A stretch of DNA of 64,000 nt from Mesodorylaimus sp. YZB2_4 (taxonomy: Eukaryota > Nematoda > Enoplea > Dorylaimida > Dorylaimidae): NCBI GenBank assembly GCA_030248295.1, contig JASANH010001343.1, positions 1 to 64,000 of the forward strand, written 5' to 3'. Positions 1-12,002 of the stretch are shown here, piece after piece. The position numbers and the translations under genes are program-made. The notes under the pieces were generated by a model. It was not told the origin of the DNA. It saw nothing but the letters and a program-made list of their open reading frames with translations, and did no database searches. Position 1 is the stretch's first letter, and the number at the start of each line of letters is the position of its first letter.

Positions 1-23
1 TGATTAGGAGTGTATAATCAATA

Positions 24-115
24 CTTTCGTGTGCAGAAAGTTTGTGTTGTTAAGGTGCATTGTAATGTAATAATTAGAAGGCACCTTAACAACACAAACT
101 TTCTGTACACGAAAG
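24..115. repeat. Near-perfect 35-bp inverted repeat (hairpin)
   Basis: Bases 24-58 are the reverse complement of 81-115 with one mismatch (GTGTGCAG against GTGTACAG), separated by a 22-nt loop at 59-80. The size and near-perfect stem resemble a small-RNA precursor or a short foldback element. No gene context shows which. Seen directly in the sequence; function unknown. Confidence 0.8.
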
Positions 116-3100
116 GTTATCGTCGGATTTGCGAATTGTGGTGTTATTGCCGTTGCCATCGCCTTATCTCGACAATACATATTGCTGATGGTGAGTTCAT
201 CGATAAAAGTCCTTATGTACTGACTCTCTGCGTTTTAGGGCTGCAGGATGCGCAACAAACAGCACCTGTGCTGTAGTAAAACGGATTCCAGTTCACCTGG
301 ACGGTTTTCAGCCATCAAGACCAGACCTTCAAGCGAGAAGAGCTTAATCTTAATCATCATTTGGCCTATTACCATATCGACTCTGTCCTCAATCGATGAA
401 AATATGCCCGCTAATGTCTTCGATCAATGCAAAACGAACTTTCGGTTAAATTTGATCTCTGGGTTTTAATGTCTTTGTTGAACCGCGCTATTATTTATTC
501 AATGTATTGGATTAATGTCATTTCTTGTGTCATCTCACGTTCAATCATCTGAAAGACGAAACAATACAAATAGAATACTGGGCTGGCACGACACGAAATT
601 TACAATAGCGATATGCTATGACGCCTGACAAAGTCTAGCATATCATACCATAGATAATTCTACTGCTACCATCAAAAGCCCCATGAACCCTACAGCAAGA
701 TGTCTTAGAACGCAGAACAAAATAATGAAAATGGTAATCACTAATTTGGCACACGGCTACCACTTTGCTGTGAGTAGATGAGAGAACATATTCGGCATTG
801 CTGGGGAAACACATTCTTGTCAATAATAAAATGGCCGCCAAATTAATCCGTATGCTGGAATGAAATTCAAAAGACCGTTCCAATATGACTCGGCAGCTCC
901 ATGGAACAAAAAAAATTTCTTTGTCTTGAACTTCGAACCCATCTAGCAAATTTTGTCCATAAGCCGAGGATCGATGCATGAAATAAACAATTACCTTCCG
1001 AAATCTGCATTTTTGTGGAAATTTTAGTATGATGTAGACAATGTGGGAGGAGCAAATATTTTCAACAAACGAAAATATCGAAAAGCACACATAATTAATC
1101 CGAATAAAACTATTGCATTTTTTTAGCAAGGATATTTGAGGAGCGGCCGCCGGCGCTCACAGCAGACAGCCGAACAAAAAGTGCGGGAAGGTTGAATTTT
1201 GCGCGCCGATTAGGTGGTTTTTGTGTTCGGGCGGGTCGTGACAATGTCCGATCCACTTATTTTTGACGCGGATGGTCTCATTTGAAAGCCTATCTCTTTT
1301 TACATGTAATGTATGAAAATAAAGTGCTTTTTCGCTCAAATGCATGAATGAGATGAATTTTAGTGAAATCTCTTGCATGAACTTTTGTGTTTGAGATAAT
1401 TTTGTCAATTATAGAAAGAGGCTGTTTCATGCAAGATATCATGGGTTTGTAGAGAAAAAGGTGCTCTTTTCCATGAGCTGCGCCCGAATTTTTTTTAACT
1501 GCATATTAGTCGAGCTATAAGGGTTTTTTCGAAACCCACATTTTTTAAACACCAAAAATTTTTGAACGGGTCCTGTTCCATGAATAGTGACCTTGCCGTG
1601 CAATGATTATCGTTTTCGTGGTCCCCATGGCATCTACTTTCGAGATATGTAATAATATAGAGAGGTCATTTTTCAAGGTTGGCCATTTTTGGGTCGAATT
1701 AGTCGATTCTTACAGACAGTGCCTCTTAATGCGCCTTGATGGCAGGCAGGTCCAGGCTGACAGAAAGTGATCGAGAAACATTCCGCCTCGAGGTTTTAGA
1801 GTTGACCATTACAACTAGCCTCATTTATGTCCAAGCCACGCCAGGTGCTATTCATTAGACCCTGCGTGATGCTGATTCATAATGGTGTGATTGTAGAAGA
1901 AACAGCAAATCCTGCATATCTTTTATCACAAAAGCTTTAAACAGAAAGAGGAGAAAAGGGGAGAACAAGGAGGGGAAGAGAACAAAAGAAAAATGAAATG
2001 CAGCACTTTTTTCCTCTGAAGAAGGCTCCGGACATCATGGAATGCGCAATTTATAGGTCCAGAGCCGTCATTTTTGCGTGCTATATTAAATACAAGTCAA
2101 TAGGTTGTCCAAGATATCCATGAATCCATGAATACTGGCTGACAAAAAAATTTTCCTGGGGTTTGCACCATTCGAGCATGTTACTACTAGACCCCTTGAC
2201 CTATATGGCTTAAACAGACTGCTGTGTAATTTGAGGATATGCGAAGACCATCTTCACTGAAGGCTATTAAAACCCAGGTCCAACATTGGGTCACAAAACC
2301 CAACCCATTTTTTTAAGTTTTTATGTTGAGTTGGGCCGGATTTTTAGACAGGGTGGTTTTAGGTTATGGAGGTTGACCTTTTTCGAACCAATCCTGAAAA
2401 CCTTTTTTCCAATCGGGGCCAGCCTCATTAGTCAGCTATCGGCACAGCATTTCGAAGCCACTGCGATATTATTTCCGTTGGTTTCGAATCGACAGATCCT
2501 GGTGTTTCAAAAAACGTACCCATTGCCCTCGGCTAGTCTACTCCGACACGTCAGTCTGACTGTGATGGAACTGAGAGATCGTCTGTCAGCAGATGATATC
2601 GAGCTCTGACCTGATCTCTTGTCGACTCGCAGTCAGAGATCAGGTCAGTCAGGTCCTTAATGTGAAAGTTTGATTGCTTGGTCAGTCAGAATCCACGAAG
2701 ATACCTCTTGCTTCTCGGCAGGGTGTGGAATCGACTTCTTGGCTAGGTTTAGAGAGTGAATTCCTGCCTAGACACAGGTATCTCCCGCAAATTCATTCAT
2801 AGAATAGTGAGAAATTATGTCCGCGAGAGGCGAATTTCGCGAAGCATTGCTTCCGCACCCCACCTACCTACTCGCGCGGTTTGCACTCATCCTCATCCAA
2901 CTCATCCAACTGTAAGGGCGAATTTATAGTCGACAAAGTTTGTCGAAGATATATGCGCCCTATACGTATATATAACGTCTTTTGATGTTATAATTTTTTC
3001 TGAAATTTCGAAAAAGAACTGCAGTTTCATGATTCATATGAATTTTTATATAAATCAAAACCTAATTCAACCCAGCCCAACCAGCCCTTTTTCCATACAG

Positions 3101-3790
3101 GTTCAACATGGTGGAGAAGTAGAAAGCGAATGGTTTTTTTCAGAACAGGCTCACTTTTTCGCTTCATCCAATGCTAACGCCCCGCAAGGAGTAGCAGCTT
3201 CATCAATAATAAAAATATCAAAGCGCCCATTGTTGAAAAAAGGACCGAAACTGCTCCGTGAATTTGGTATCGTTTAGTATTTCCCCACAGATCATCGTCA
3301 CTCGGGCCAACAGCAGTAACTGCCCAGTAGCACCAAATCTTCTAAAAAATGTTTCTTTCTTTCTCCACATATGGCTCGAAAACACGAGTGGTGGCTCAGA
3401 GTTTTTCATCATTAATTCAAGATATACATTTTGTAATCCTGGCTTCGACGGAGCTTTGGCCCGAGGCATTGATTTATGCCAAATACCACGTATCCGCAAT
3501 ATCGTAACGCTGTGTCCATTCGTTGTCAATGATTCTGCGAAAGGGTATATGCTATCTATGTGGCTGGAGTCGTCAAACAGGGGAAAAACAGTATGTTCGC
3601 CGTTCGGGCATTCTCTATGACAAAATCCAAGAGGAGGAATGAGAGAAACAATCCTCCAGTGATACAGCGATGCTGAGTTTCCATACCATCATTCGATAGT
3701 TGGCCTAAGCTGAAATCACCCTGACCTGAAGTTCAAGTTATCAATCCGCAGGTTTTGGACTGTGTTTTCTTTGGGAATGAACATACACGC
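116..3790. other. No recognisable gene
   Basis: Short open frames on both strands resemble no family I know, and none has a convincing start or splice signal. A perfect 13-bp stem lies at 2,606-2,618 and 2,636-2,648 (CTGACCTGATCTC). A short block near 2,272-2,330 (ATTGGGTC..AAAACCCAA) recurs in direct orientation near 8,087-8,155. The interval is probably old repeat and intergenic DNA. Confidence 0.5.
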
Positions 3791-3794
3791 GGCC

Positions 3795-4088
3795 TATGCC
3801 GTAACGTGGGGGCGTGTTTATTCTGCAAGAAAACGGGTTATACTCAGGTGCTTCAGCGAATACTGTACTGTCCTTTCGCTATTCTGCACCCCTAACGCCT
3901 CTAGAAACAGTGAAACACGTTGTGAACTGTCGCTGTTACCCATCCCACGTTTCCCTGCGCTACAGGATTTTCTGAATAATGTACAGTACACTCCCAAAAC
4001 TATGGAAGGCAAGTTTTTTAAGTTCACGAAGGATGACGTTACAAAATACTCATTAAGCATGCTTGGTGGCCATTCTCAGCTTTGTTAG
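3795..4088 (+). pseudogene. Possible LINE ORF2 tail (zinc-knuckle region), degraded
   Basis: Shifting among plus-strand frames gives a CLFCKK pair of cysteines, then LETVKHVVNCRCY. This is the C-x2-C...H-x4-C pattern of the zinc-binding region after the reverse transcriptase of many non-LTR retrotransposons. A further open stretch continues to a stop at about 4,086. At least two frame changes are needed, so it would be a dead 5'-truncated copy. The match is short and could be chance. Confidence 0.25.
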
Positions 4089-4474
4089 AGTGCCGTATTT
4101 CCTCGAAATTTTCCCCGGGGAAGAAATTTTTTCGAATTGGTCCCAGACGTGAAAGAATTACCAGAGAAGGGGGGAATAAAGCTCAAATCTTTTCAGATGT
4201 TATAATAGAAAGATAGACAGCCCGAAGCTCAGCAACAAGTGCTGCTAACTTCGTTTATTTCAATACTTTCCTCCCCTTATTTATGCTACTCATAACCGAA
4301 TTCAACCAGTATGCACGATATCTTCGTCGTCAACCTTATCTTCATCATGTGAGCTAATCTGAGCTAGCTAACTCGAAAATGATACATAACTTATTCCATA
4401 TGCTTATAAAACTAATTATTTTACTATTCATATAAGACAGTACCTATATTTATTCACCTTGCGGCCAGAAACAA

Positions 4475-5118
4475 TCAATATAAAATACACGAACTTCTAA
4501 GTGATTCGATCAATCCTGACCGCAACAGATTTCGATTAATCGTAATTTTGCCCCTTGCTCGCCTGCTTTGCGTAAGTATCCCGCCTGCACCAGCAGACAT
4601 CTGATGTGCAGTTGCAAAATTGACATTAATTAATTTCGCTCTCGCTTCCACATTCTCAAACCAATAGCGAAAACCGAAAGCGAAATTCGGATGGGGAGAT
4701 TTCTCGCCATGTTGGAAGAAAAAGTCAAAAACCAAATTTCGTACGTTAAGTTTTATTCTGATTTTGAGTGTTTTGACCAATGATACCACTGGCTGTGTAA
4801 GCGTTGCTTATTCACAGCCAGAAATTGCGTGATTTTACTTCCTGGCAACCAACGCTTCTCGCGTAAGTGCTCCGCAACTCGCTCGCCACGTAGTGACCTA
4901 ATAGCGCAATCTGCTGCTGGGCCAAGAAGCCAGAATTCGCCGTTTAGTCGCTCTAAAGGTTGATTGTTTCGCCAGCTTTCGAGCATGTCTGAAGCATGGG
5001 CATATTTCGACAAGCTTTCTACTAAGCCATCGAGTACGCGATACATATCTTGCCAAAAAGTCTTCAGTGTTGGAAAGGGGGGATCTATGAAAGAACTTCG
5101 GGAATCATTTACATTCAC
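4475..5118 (-). other. Two overlapping open frames, unrecognised
   Basis: The minus strand carries an open frame at 4,753-5,118 ending in WYHWSKHSKSE and another at 4,475-4,789 in a different frame. The composition is protein-like (TFWQDMYRVLDGLVESLSKY suggests a helix), but I recognise no domain. Both frames depend on non-ATG starts near their 5' ends. They could be decayed exons of one protein or non-coding sequence. Confidence 0.15.
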
Positions 5119-5389
5119 ATTTAATTGCTATTTCTGCGGGAATCGGTGACATTTCAACGGCTGAGAGTGTTCTGCACATGCACTAGTGCAATTGCACTTG
5201 AAAATTGTAACCCAATTACCACCCCTCACCCTGACAGGGGCCGAAGTAGCCCTGACCATATGAGATGGAACTGTGCTGGAATGTCTGTATCTGTATTTGT
5301 ATCTGTATATTTCTGCAGCCAAAGACAAGCTGTCCATACTAGGGCGCAGCACACAAAAATAGAAATGAATATAAGTCTAAAGGCCACTG

Positions 5390-5650
5390 TCAATTAAAAC
5401 AAAGATTGGAAACGAATCGCTTAAAAGTATCATACGGACTATTTGCTATATCAAACGGTAAATCATTCCACAGTTTTATGGCTGACACTTCGAAAGCCTG
5501 CGAGTATGTTGCAGTTCTCCCAGCAGGGGTTTCAAGATGGTGAGGAGCCGTTGTGCGTTCACTCTGCGATGTTAGCGTGCGTCTGCGTGCATGATCGCGG
5601 GTGATAGTGTAATGCTGCATACTTCTGAGAAGGCGTGTGCGTGCTTTCAT
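5390..5650 (-). pseudogene. Non-LTR retrotransposon C-terminal tail (CR1/RTE/jockey-like)
   Basis: The frame ends with RTATYSQAFEVSAIKLWNDL, then PFDIANSPYDTFKRFVSNL and a stop. This is the characteristic extreme C-terminus of many APE-type LINE polyproteins: an R-T..Y..SF..S..LWN.LP..I....S...FK pattern. Only about 86 residues remain. Upstream in the same frame there is a TGA and no reverse transcriptase, so the copy is 5' truncated, the usual outcome of target-primed reverse transcription. The clade cannot be settled from the tail alone. Confidence 0.55.
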
Positions 5651-8600
5651 GCTAGTGAGAACGTTAGTTGACTGTCACCGAGAGTAGTTGTGTACGTGCG
5701 TATTTGGAATATTTGTGTGGTCAATGACCGAGTATGGCTTAACGTAGTCTATGCACAGTCGGTTAGTTCGGTTCCAGGTGGTGAGTCCTGTAAGAAAATT
5801 CGACGACGTTTTAGCATGTACATTCTCAAAGGAACGGGCGCAAAATAACCCAAAATCCTAATAACGATGAAGGTGACTAAATACAGCCATCAATAGGCAG
5901 TTCCGCAGCCGCAAATTACTGTAGTCTACGTTCTTACTAGACTCTCTACGTGACTCCAAATCTCGCAACCTTCCCACAATGATTACACTTCACCGCAACC
6001 ATATACAGCGGAGTTAACGTGCAGCGACTTGACTAATAACCGTGAGAGTGCCATCGTACAATTCACGCGGCACAGGCGAAAGTGCAAGGTCATATACATA
6101 GTGATAATGCGCTGTGTCACGAATTTTCACGTGGTTACGATCTATACATCAGCCGTGGTATGGGGCGAGAGGCTCTCAAACCCAGCCTTCTCCGAGGCAC
6201 GGTTGAAAGGTTAGCCCATGGGGTCAACCAACATCGTGGAGTAACAACTAACACGCACCTTTGCCAGGCATGCATCCTGGACGGACCCTAGTCGGATGGA
6301 CATGTAAGCAATCGACAAAAAGTGGATCAGGTTGTCAGTGATGAAACAACTGCATGCTCAATGGGTTTTAAAAGCTCTCGATAGCTTCTGGTGGCCGCAG
6401 ATTGAGAAAAGACTGATATCTTCAGTGGAGTCAAAGATGCTGATCCAGCGCATTACTACAATGATGAGGTGACTAATGTCCGCATTCTTTAATAAGGTGG
6501 TTCGATACGTTTATGGAAACTGATGTGGGTTGAAGTTCAAATCAAAGTTATGAGGGTGGCTAGAAATAAGGTAAAACCATGAACCTGTGTTCTACCTGAA
6601 AATCCATGTTTTCTACATAAAAATTTTGCGAAAGGAAATTTTCGCGGTCCAAGCCGCCCGCGAAAACCGCGATATTAAAGTTACCGCGAAATCAAAGTGA
6701 TTTACAGTTCGTTTCTACCTTGGGTCACAAAACAGCGCTTTGCCAGTAAGGCGCCAGCGAGTCGCGGGCGTAGTGCGATCCCCTGACCGAAAGGAGAGCC
6801 ACTCTGCAATATGCAGAGTGGCGCCAGGTAAGCTAGAAGTAGTCTAGAATGACGCTGATTCTGATCGTGAGAGACAAAAGGAAAGAGCTCTCTAATCGAC
6901 TTCGGATGAAATAATGTGCATAGACTGGAAAGCCAGTTAAAGAAATGCAGGAACGTGCGGTGAAGCAAACAGGGTGGGCGCGCAGCCCCGTAAGTAACAC
7001 GCAAATCCTATTCTGCCCATTCAAACTAGGCCATCAAACAATTCTGTGCCATAATTTCTATCCCCCTCCTTATGACCGTGGGTGTTCTCGATTTGCTTCT
7101 CTGAATTTTGTAACATGATTGCAAATTTGATTGTGTTATGAAATTTCGTTTTGAGGAGCGTTGAGGCAATGACTGGATTCTTCGATCTGCCTGCCGGATA
7201 ATGGCAGACTGCTATTTGACTGTCAGAGAAGGTAAGCACCTGCCTGTCTTTAAAATTTTTGCATTCACACAGAGTTTATGCTCATTCGTCGGTTTGTTTT
7301 TCTTACGCATGAGGCCCTCAGAGTTTTATCTTGTGGAATCCTGTTCGCTAGCCAATTTTTCACGTTTTCTCTTCCTCCTGCTGATCAAGATAAAAGCAAG
7401 GGCCTTGTGCAAAATTATTCCCTAGCCCCTACCACAAGAGGAGGATAGTTGAAAAGTATTCTTGCTTTTTTGCTGCGATAAATGAGGCCAGTCGTCTTTG
7501 AGTTAGGAACCAAGAAAGTGATAACGCAAAATAAGGATATCACTAATGGGCGAGCAAAGTCAATGGCGGCAAACTTATCTTCCCTTGGAGATTTGGACTT
7601 AAAATGGCTCGTTTTATCAAAGCTATTGTACAGTCGTCTACATCGAGTCGCGATAACGAGGTATAACGTCACAGTCTCAATGGTCGCCATTTTCGAGTCA
7701 CTCTCCGCCATATCTAGGCCATTTCGGAAAAGCACCAGCCAGTCACTTAGGGTTTTTCACATTTGGCGGATCGGCTCAGTTTGTCCGTTAAACTAGGAGA
7801 AAAATACGAGGCCTTTCTATGTTTATTTGATTGTTCAATTCTCGCTCAAGCTCCGGCCCATTAGGATTCGATTGCCTAATGTAGTTGGCATCGTCGCCAA
7901 TTTGATAGGTAAGAAAAGTTTACAAGAAATGAGTGGGTGCCATTGGATTTTACTTTTCGTGACCTTGCCACAGATAAGAAAAACTGATTTCTTGATTAAT
8001 TGGAATGCACACTCAAACAGTCTCCCGCGTGATAGTGATAGGCGAACTTGTCTCAACTTAAACTAATTCTGGTCCATAGGCCTGCTCCAGGTCCGAGATT
8101 GGGTCCCAAAACCCAATCCTTTTTTGGGGTTTTTGGGTATAGCAGGTTCAGTTGTTTGGAGAGGCTGTTTAGCGAAGAATGATAACTTACAAATCGTTTG
8201 CCACTTGAGGTCGCTAGGGGTACTGCAGAATGGTTTCGTTCTCAGACTGGTTTGATCGACTTTATTGACTTTGTTTACTTTGTATGTTTCTTAACCCATA
8301 AGTGCGCTCCCACCGTTTGGTTAAGAATAAAACATGATGATGATGATGATGATTTTGTGGAAATCCCTAGGAAGCTCCAGTGCTGGGGTCAAGAAGCTGA
8401 CGAGATCAAGAACGCTACAGTGCGGCTGTGGCTTCCGACGCACTCTTTTGAAAGGACAATTGCGTTCAAGTGCCACATCATCCATGTGGCACTTGTGCAC
8501 ACTTGTGGTCCAAAATGTGCACATGGACCAATTTTTTGGAGAAGGTTGGGTCATTCTGATGTTTACTGCACGGGGAAGGTGGGGGTGAATTGTGAGTCGA

Positions 8601-8677
8601 AAGGGAGGGGAAGGCGCTGTCATAGTTGGTTTCCAAAGGATTACGTAACGTTGATTTCTCAATTGCTTCTTGTAATT
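5651..8677. other. No recognisable gene; GAT/ATG microsatellite at 8,333-8,352
   Basis: I see no supported gene here. A GC-rich foldback with TTTCGCGG..CCGCGAAA symmetry lies around 6,640-6,700. A minus-strand frame at 7,415-7,735 has an ATG followed by AESDSKMATIETVTLYLV but no recognisable domain. The (ATG/GAT) microsatellite creates an artificial Asp run in the open frame that crosses it. Confidence 0.4.
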
Positions 8678-8680
8678 TTG

Positions 8681-9185
8681 ATGTTTTTTTGCGTTAGCAT
8701 GTCTTTTTTGATTTTGCGCGACAAAAATTTGAGACCCAGTGATTACTATGTGCACGAAAATCAAACGAGTTTGTCACGTAGGCACGAAACAATCGAGCTC
8801 GCCCTTAAAGTAATTGACTCAGCTAGTGAAACAACCAAACACGGGCACACCATTCGTTGATTCAGAGGACTGCAACAACACGATGAACCCAGCCAGTTAT
8901 AATAAGTATGTATCAGGCAACTTTTTGGATGATAGGTTGGATTGGATGATAGGGAAAGTCAAGGAACATTTAAGAGCACTGTTGTAAATATCCACCCTTT
9001 CTCCAATCTTCCATCCAAGTACGCATCGCAACATACCTGACCGCCAGGCATACAAGGAATCCTTCAACCACGCCAAGCCAGACATAACCGTATTCATAGC
9101 GCAAAATGGCCTTCGTTGGTCCTATGCGCGTCCATCACAAATAACTGCTGAGTACAAGACTGCCTGCATAAAATACGCTGCATAG
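8681..9185 (+). pseudogene. Unrecognised broken coding stretch with an N-terminal hydrophobic segment
   Basis: An ATG at 8,681 opens a frame starting MFFCVSMSFLIL, a hydrophobic segment that could be a signal anchor. It is followed by polar sequence with one N-x-T and ends at 8,860. From about 8,825 the next frame reads on in protein-like composition (GTPFVDSEDCNNTMNPASY..NFLDDRLDWMIGKVKEHL). It is interrupted by a single TAA at about 8,987, then continues to a TAG at 9,183-9,185. One +1 shift and one stop would explain the breaks. I recognise no family. It may be the remains of a secreted or type II membrane protein. Confidence 0.25.
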
Positions 9186-9840
9186 AACCTGTAAAAAAGG
9201 ACAGGAAAATGCATGACACTGAGAACGGCTAGTCAAACACATTCTTCACCCTTTTCGGAACAAACAAAAACCTACCACAGTCTATGACACGGCCCTCAAT
9301 ATCATGCATAATAATCATAGATCTGTTTCCACTAGGTACTGAACAAGTACGCTGCGTGTTCACTCCTTTTACATCGATTTAATTTCCAGTTCTAATCGGT
9401 TCATTTTCAGCTTCAAATAAGCTATCTGGATTTCAGCCAACTCATTTTGGAGTTTTATGTGATGTTTCCTCTCTTCCTCGGAATCAGTGTCGGCCATTCG
9501 AGAGGCAACTCCAGATGTAGATGGAGAACGTGAAGCAGATCCACTCGTCGATCGGCAACCTCGAGCACTGCTGCTAGAAAATTTTCAAGACTCGGCCGAG
9601 GACGATGGGACTGCAACTTGACTCTGCGGATAAATTGGGCGAACAACCTGTGATTCCAAATCGATGTCATTGCTGCCTGCTGATGCCGATGTTTCGCGAA
9701 TCTCAAATCGCGGCGAGTCTGAGGTCGAAGATGCCGATGGTGAAGCAAAACGGAACGTTTTTGCTGGCGGCGCACCAGTCGATGGTCGATGGACACTGTT
9801 TGGTGATGCTGACGGTATTGGCCACGACTTTCGACGATAA
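9186..9840. other. No gene supported; open minus frame downstream of the Myb/SANT-like gene
   Basis: Downstream of the Myb/SANT-like gene's third exon, the minus strand remains open past that exon's TAA with a Ser/Asp/Glu-rich composition (SSSDNEGEDKELREFSSSD and onward to about 9,610). This suggests an earlier, longer protein or an unspliced extension. Copy B shares the first part, then diverges at about 39,735. Confidence 0.3.
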
Positions 9841-9896
9841 TCCGATGACGAAAATTCACGTAACTCTTTATCCTCGCCCTCATTATCGCTCGAACT

Positions 9897-10764
9897 TTAA
9901 GATAAAGGGCCATGATCCAAATTATCCCATTGTTCTTGAACAGGTAATCCGATCATTCCCAGGGACTCACAGCCGGAAATATCAAATACGGCCAAATCGA
10001 CCTGAAACCCAATATAATTAGTTAACCAATTAATTCTAAATCACTCACTGAAATCTAGTTGACTAAATTTAAATTTATTGACTTTAGAGTGAACTAACTG
10101 TTAAATTAACATGAATTTGGTCAATTTGAAGCTCGCGTTATCAAGTTTAAAATTAATTTATTTTACGATAAAACTGAATAAATTGATACGACTGTGATTT
10201 TATGAAAAGCGAGCCGTAGCCTTACGTCGAAATAAGATTTTTTGACACCGCCTCTTCCCCCCGTCTTGTTATTTCCGTCCAACTTTTCCTTTGCCGTTTT
10301 CGTCCAGTTTTTCCACATCGTATCGCGAAGGTATTTTCCAACCTTATCGGCAGGAACTGCCTCAAAAGCGTAGTGGCGACGGCATTTTTTGATTATTTCC
10401 TTGCATTTCTTGGCTTTAACGTCGTTTGTGACAGTATTGGTGAATTTTAAAAAAAAACCGTCTTCACTTCCTAGAATCATACGTAAAATGATCAGTTTCT
10501 GATCAGTCGAGAAGGGCATTTCCACAATATGAAATTAATCATAATCCCCACTTGCTTCGGTCTCCAATAATCATCCTGAAACTGTTGTTTGGAAGTTTCA
10601 AATTCCTCATTACGATGCCGACGCAAAAAATTTCCAGACAATGTTCTTTCTTCACAAAAAGATTTCTTTCCTCTGTCTGTACTGACAGCGAAATTCTCAG
10701 AAGCTAGAACGCTGTGCACATCTTTTACTTTTTGAATTCTCGATTGACGCGACGCACAGATGCT
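9897..10764 (-). pseudogene. Myb/SANT-like DNA-binding protein gene, copy A (start codon lost)
   Basis: A three-exon model fits. Exon 1 ends at 10,552 (weak donor GTGGGG), exon 2 is 10,226-10,498 (acceptor ATCAG, donor GTAAGG), and exon 3 is 9,897-10,001 (acceptor GGTTTCAG, stop TAA). Exon 2 encodes a basic helical domain with ..KCKEIIKKCRRHYAF.. and ..LRDTMWKNWTKTAKEKLDG.., the pattern of Myb/SANT-like (zeste or NAIF type) domains common in transposon-derived and regulatory proteins. Phase is conserved across both introns. The ATG found in copy B reads ATC here, so this copy lacks the obvious start. The role is inferred: nuclear DNA binding, possibly from a PIF/Harbinger-type element, although no nuclease gene is adjacent. 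Confidence 0.5.
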
Positions 10765-10780
10765 TTCCGACTGCAGCGAA

Positions 10781-10806
10781 ACGGCACAATGGTGCCATTG
10801 TGCCGT
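10781..10806. repeat. 26-bp palindrome with perfect 12-bp arms
   Basis: ACGGCACAATGG and its exact reverse complement flank a 2-nt centre (TG). The same palindrome occurs in copy B at 38,767-38,792 with centre CA. It lies just upstream of the Myb/SANT-like gene in both copies, so it could be a binding site for a dimeric protein. That role is inference. Confidence 0.75.
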
Positions 10807-11249
10807 GCTAGCTCTTATCAGTTTGATCTAGCTGCGTTCCGCTGCCTTTAGAGTATCTTACGAAGAAAAATCGAATGCGCACCATCTATACCCAATCATG
10901 CAATTAAATAACGTGGGGGGAAACCAAAAAAGGCGAATTAATGGATCGCACTCCAAAAACCATGAAACTGCTGAACTGCAGTAGGATATGAAATCAAGCA
11001 AAATTCTTAAACACGCGCAGTGTGTGCAGGACATGACTGCTCACATTAACAGACTGTGGGCTTTCGTGCAAGCAGGGACGACCCCAGCTAGAGAATTACG
11101 AAAAATGCGTGCGGCGTGGGTGTGCTGGGAAACAAAATTATTTAGCTTTATCCATACTATCAGTTCATACTCTCCTGACAAACTCTTCGTACATATTTTA
11201 ATCATTTCCGTTTCTGAATATGACATCATGTAATCCAACATGGTGCATA

Positions 11250-11564
11250 AAGCAAGTGCTTCAAGATTTCTGGCTCGAGAGGTAAGAATAAAACTGTAGG
11301 AAGAATAGAAAGTACGTAATATGTCTTAATTGCCATACTTTAACATCAACCGCATTAAAATCAAACCCCCTTAAAAATCGCAAGTTCGTTGCCCCTAACG
11401 TCTATGTAAAGAAAAGTAGTCTATGCGAGTCATGTTTATCGGGCGAAGAACTGCGTTTAGTGTGAAATACTAAACATCTATGGTAGCTGGACTGTTGTGG
11501 TGAAAAAAATAAGAAAAGAATCGACAAAGTAAATCATTCTCAGGTCGCGTATCCCAGCGCGCAT
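11250..11564 (-). pseudogene. FkbM methyltransferase pseudogene, 3' half (left of the inserted transposon)
   Basis: Reading the minus strand from the transposon edge gives YFTLNAVLRPINMTRIDYFSL. It aligns with YFPINTVLRSLNITRIDYFSL in the better-preserved gene at 20,680-22,925, and the conserved D-V-x-G-x-E-L helix region follows. Two indels break the frame: a 4-nt insertion after FSL and an extra G before the FDFNAVDVKVW stretch. There is also an in-frame TAG before YFTL. Homology fades at about 11,250. The piece belongs with 16,111-16,301, from which it is separated by the transposon. It is non-functional. Confidence 0.7.
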
Positions 11565-11566
11565 TA

Positions 11567-11789
11567 AAGGTATCGTTCATTGTGGATCGACCAGTTTCAG
11601 TTTTTGATGATTTTGGTGGTCATGGGGGAAAGAACCACGGCGAATCTAACAAAATCAATCATTTTATCGATATAAAGCCCCTAATTGACCAGCGGTCATT
11701 CTTTTCACAAATCCGAGTCCCGATTCTTATTGCAATGCGGAATCGAATTGGGCCAGTGTGCGCAGCGAAACGTAGGCAGCTCGACTGTC
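11567..11789 (+). repeat. Left terminal inverted repeat
   Basis: It matches the reverse complement of 15,887-16,108 along its whole length with scattered substitutions and small indels. The match ends sharply after GCAGCTCGACTGTC. The length is unusual for Tc1/mariner-type elements and fits elements with long TIRs. Confidence 0.85.
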
Positions 11790-12002
11790 TTTTTTTGAAG
11801 TGACTGATGGATTGACGTAAGTTACGAGGAGCAATTGGTTTTTGTATTTCACACATATCGATTTTCGCTCCAAATTTCCTTCCAAGTTTTTGAAATACTA
11901 TTGACGCTGTAAAAAAAGGAGGTCGATGCTAACGAAAATTTTGGAAGGGATCAAGATAGCGAACGGCAATCATTATGCGCTGAAAAAGCTTATCGGTTCT
12001 AG

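Larger units (their letters stand above)
9841..11240. repeat. Copy A of inverted duplication, Myb/SANT-gene part (partner 38,341-39,735)
   Basis: This block is nearly identical to the reverse complement of about 38,341-39,735. Homology begins at GATGACGAAAATTCACG on the outer side and ends at CATCATGTAATCCAACA on the inner side. Differences are scattered substitutions and 1-nt indels. Together with the FkbM-linked part (about 16,170-17,600 against 36,905-38,290), it forms one arm of a large inverted duplication. The transposon at 11,567-16,108 is present only in this arm. Confidence 0.85.

Noticed and set aside
635-1408. Open minus-strand frames at 635-1,129 and 1,157-1,408
   Set aside because: No ATG-supported start, no recognisable motif and no splice signals. 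Treated as chance.
2272-8155. Direct repeats near 2,272-2,330 and 8,087-8,155 as LTR-like ends of one element
   Set aside because: The match is only about 60 bp with many differences, and nothing between them looks like a retroelement interior.
8198-8680. Long plus-strand open frame with an Asp run upstream of the ATG at 8,681
   Set aside because: It has no ATG, the Asp run comes from a GAT microsatellite, and the composition is not protein-like. Only the part from 8,681 is kept as a weak candidate.
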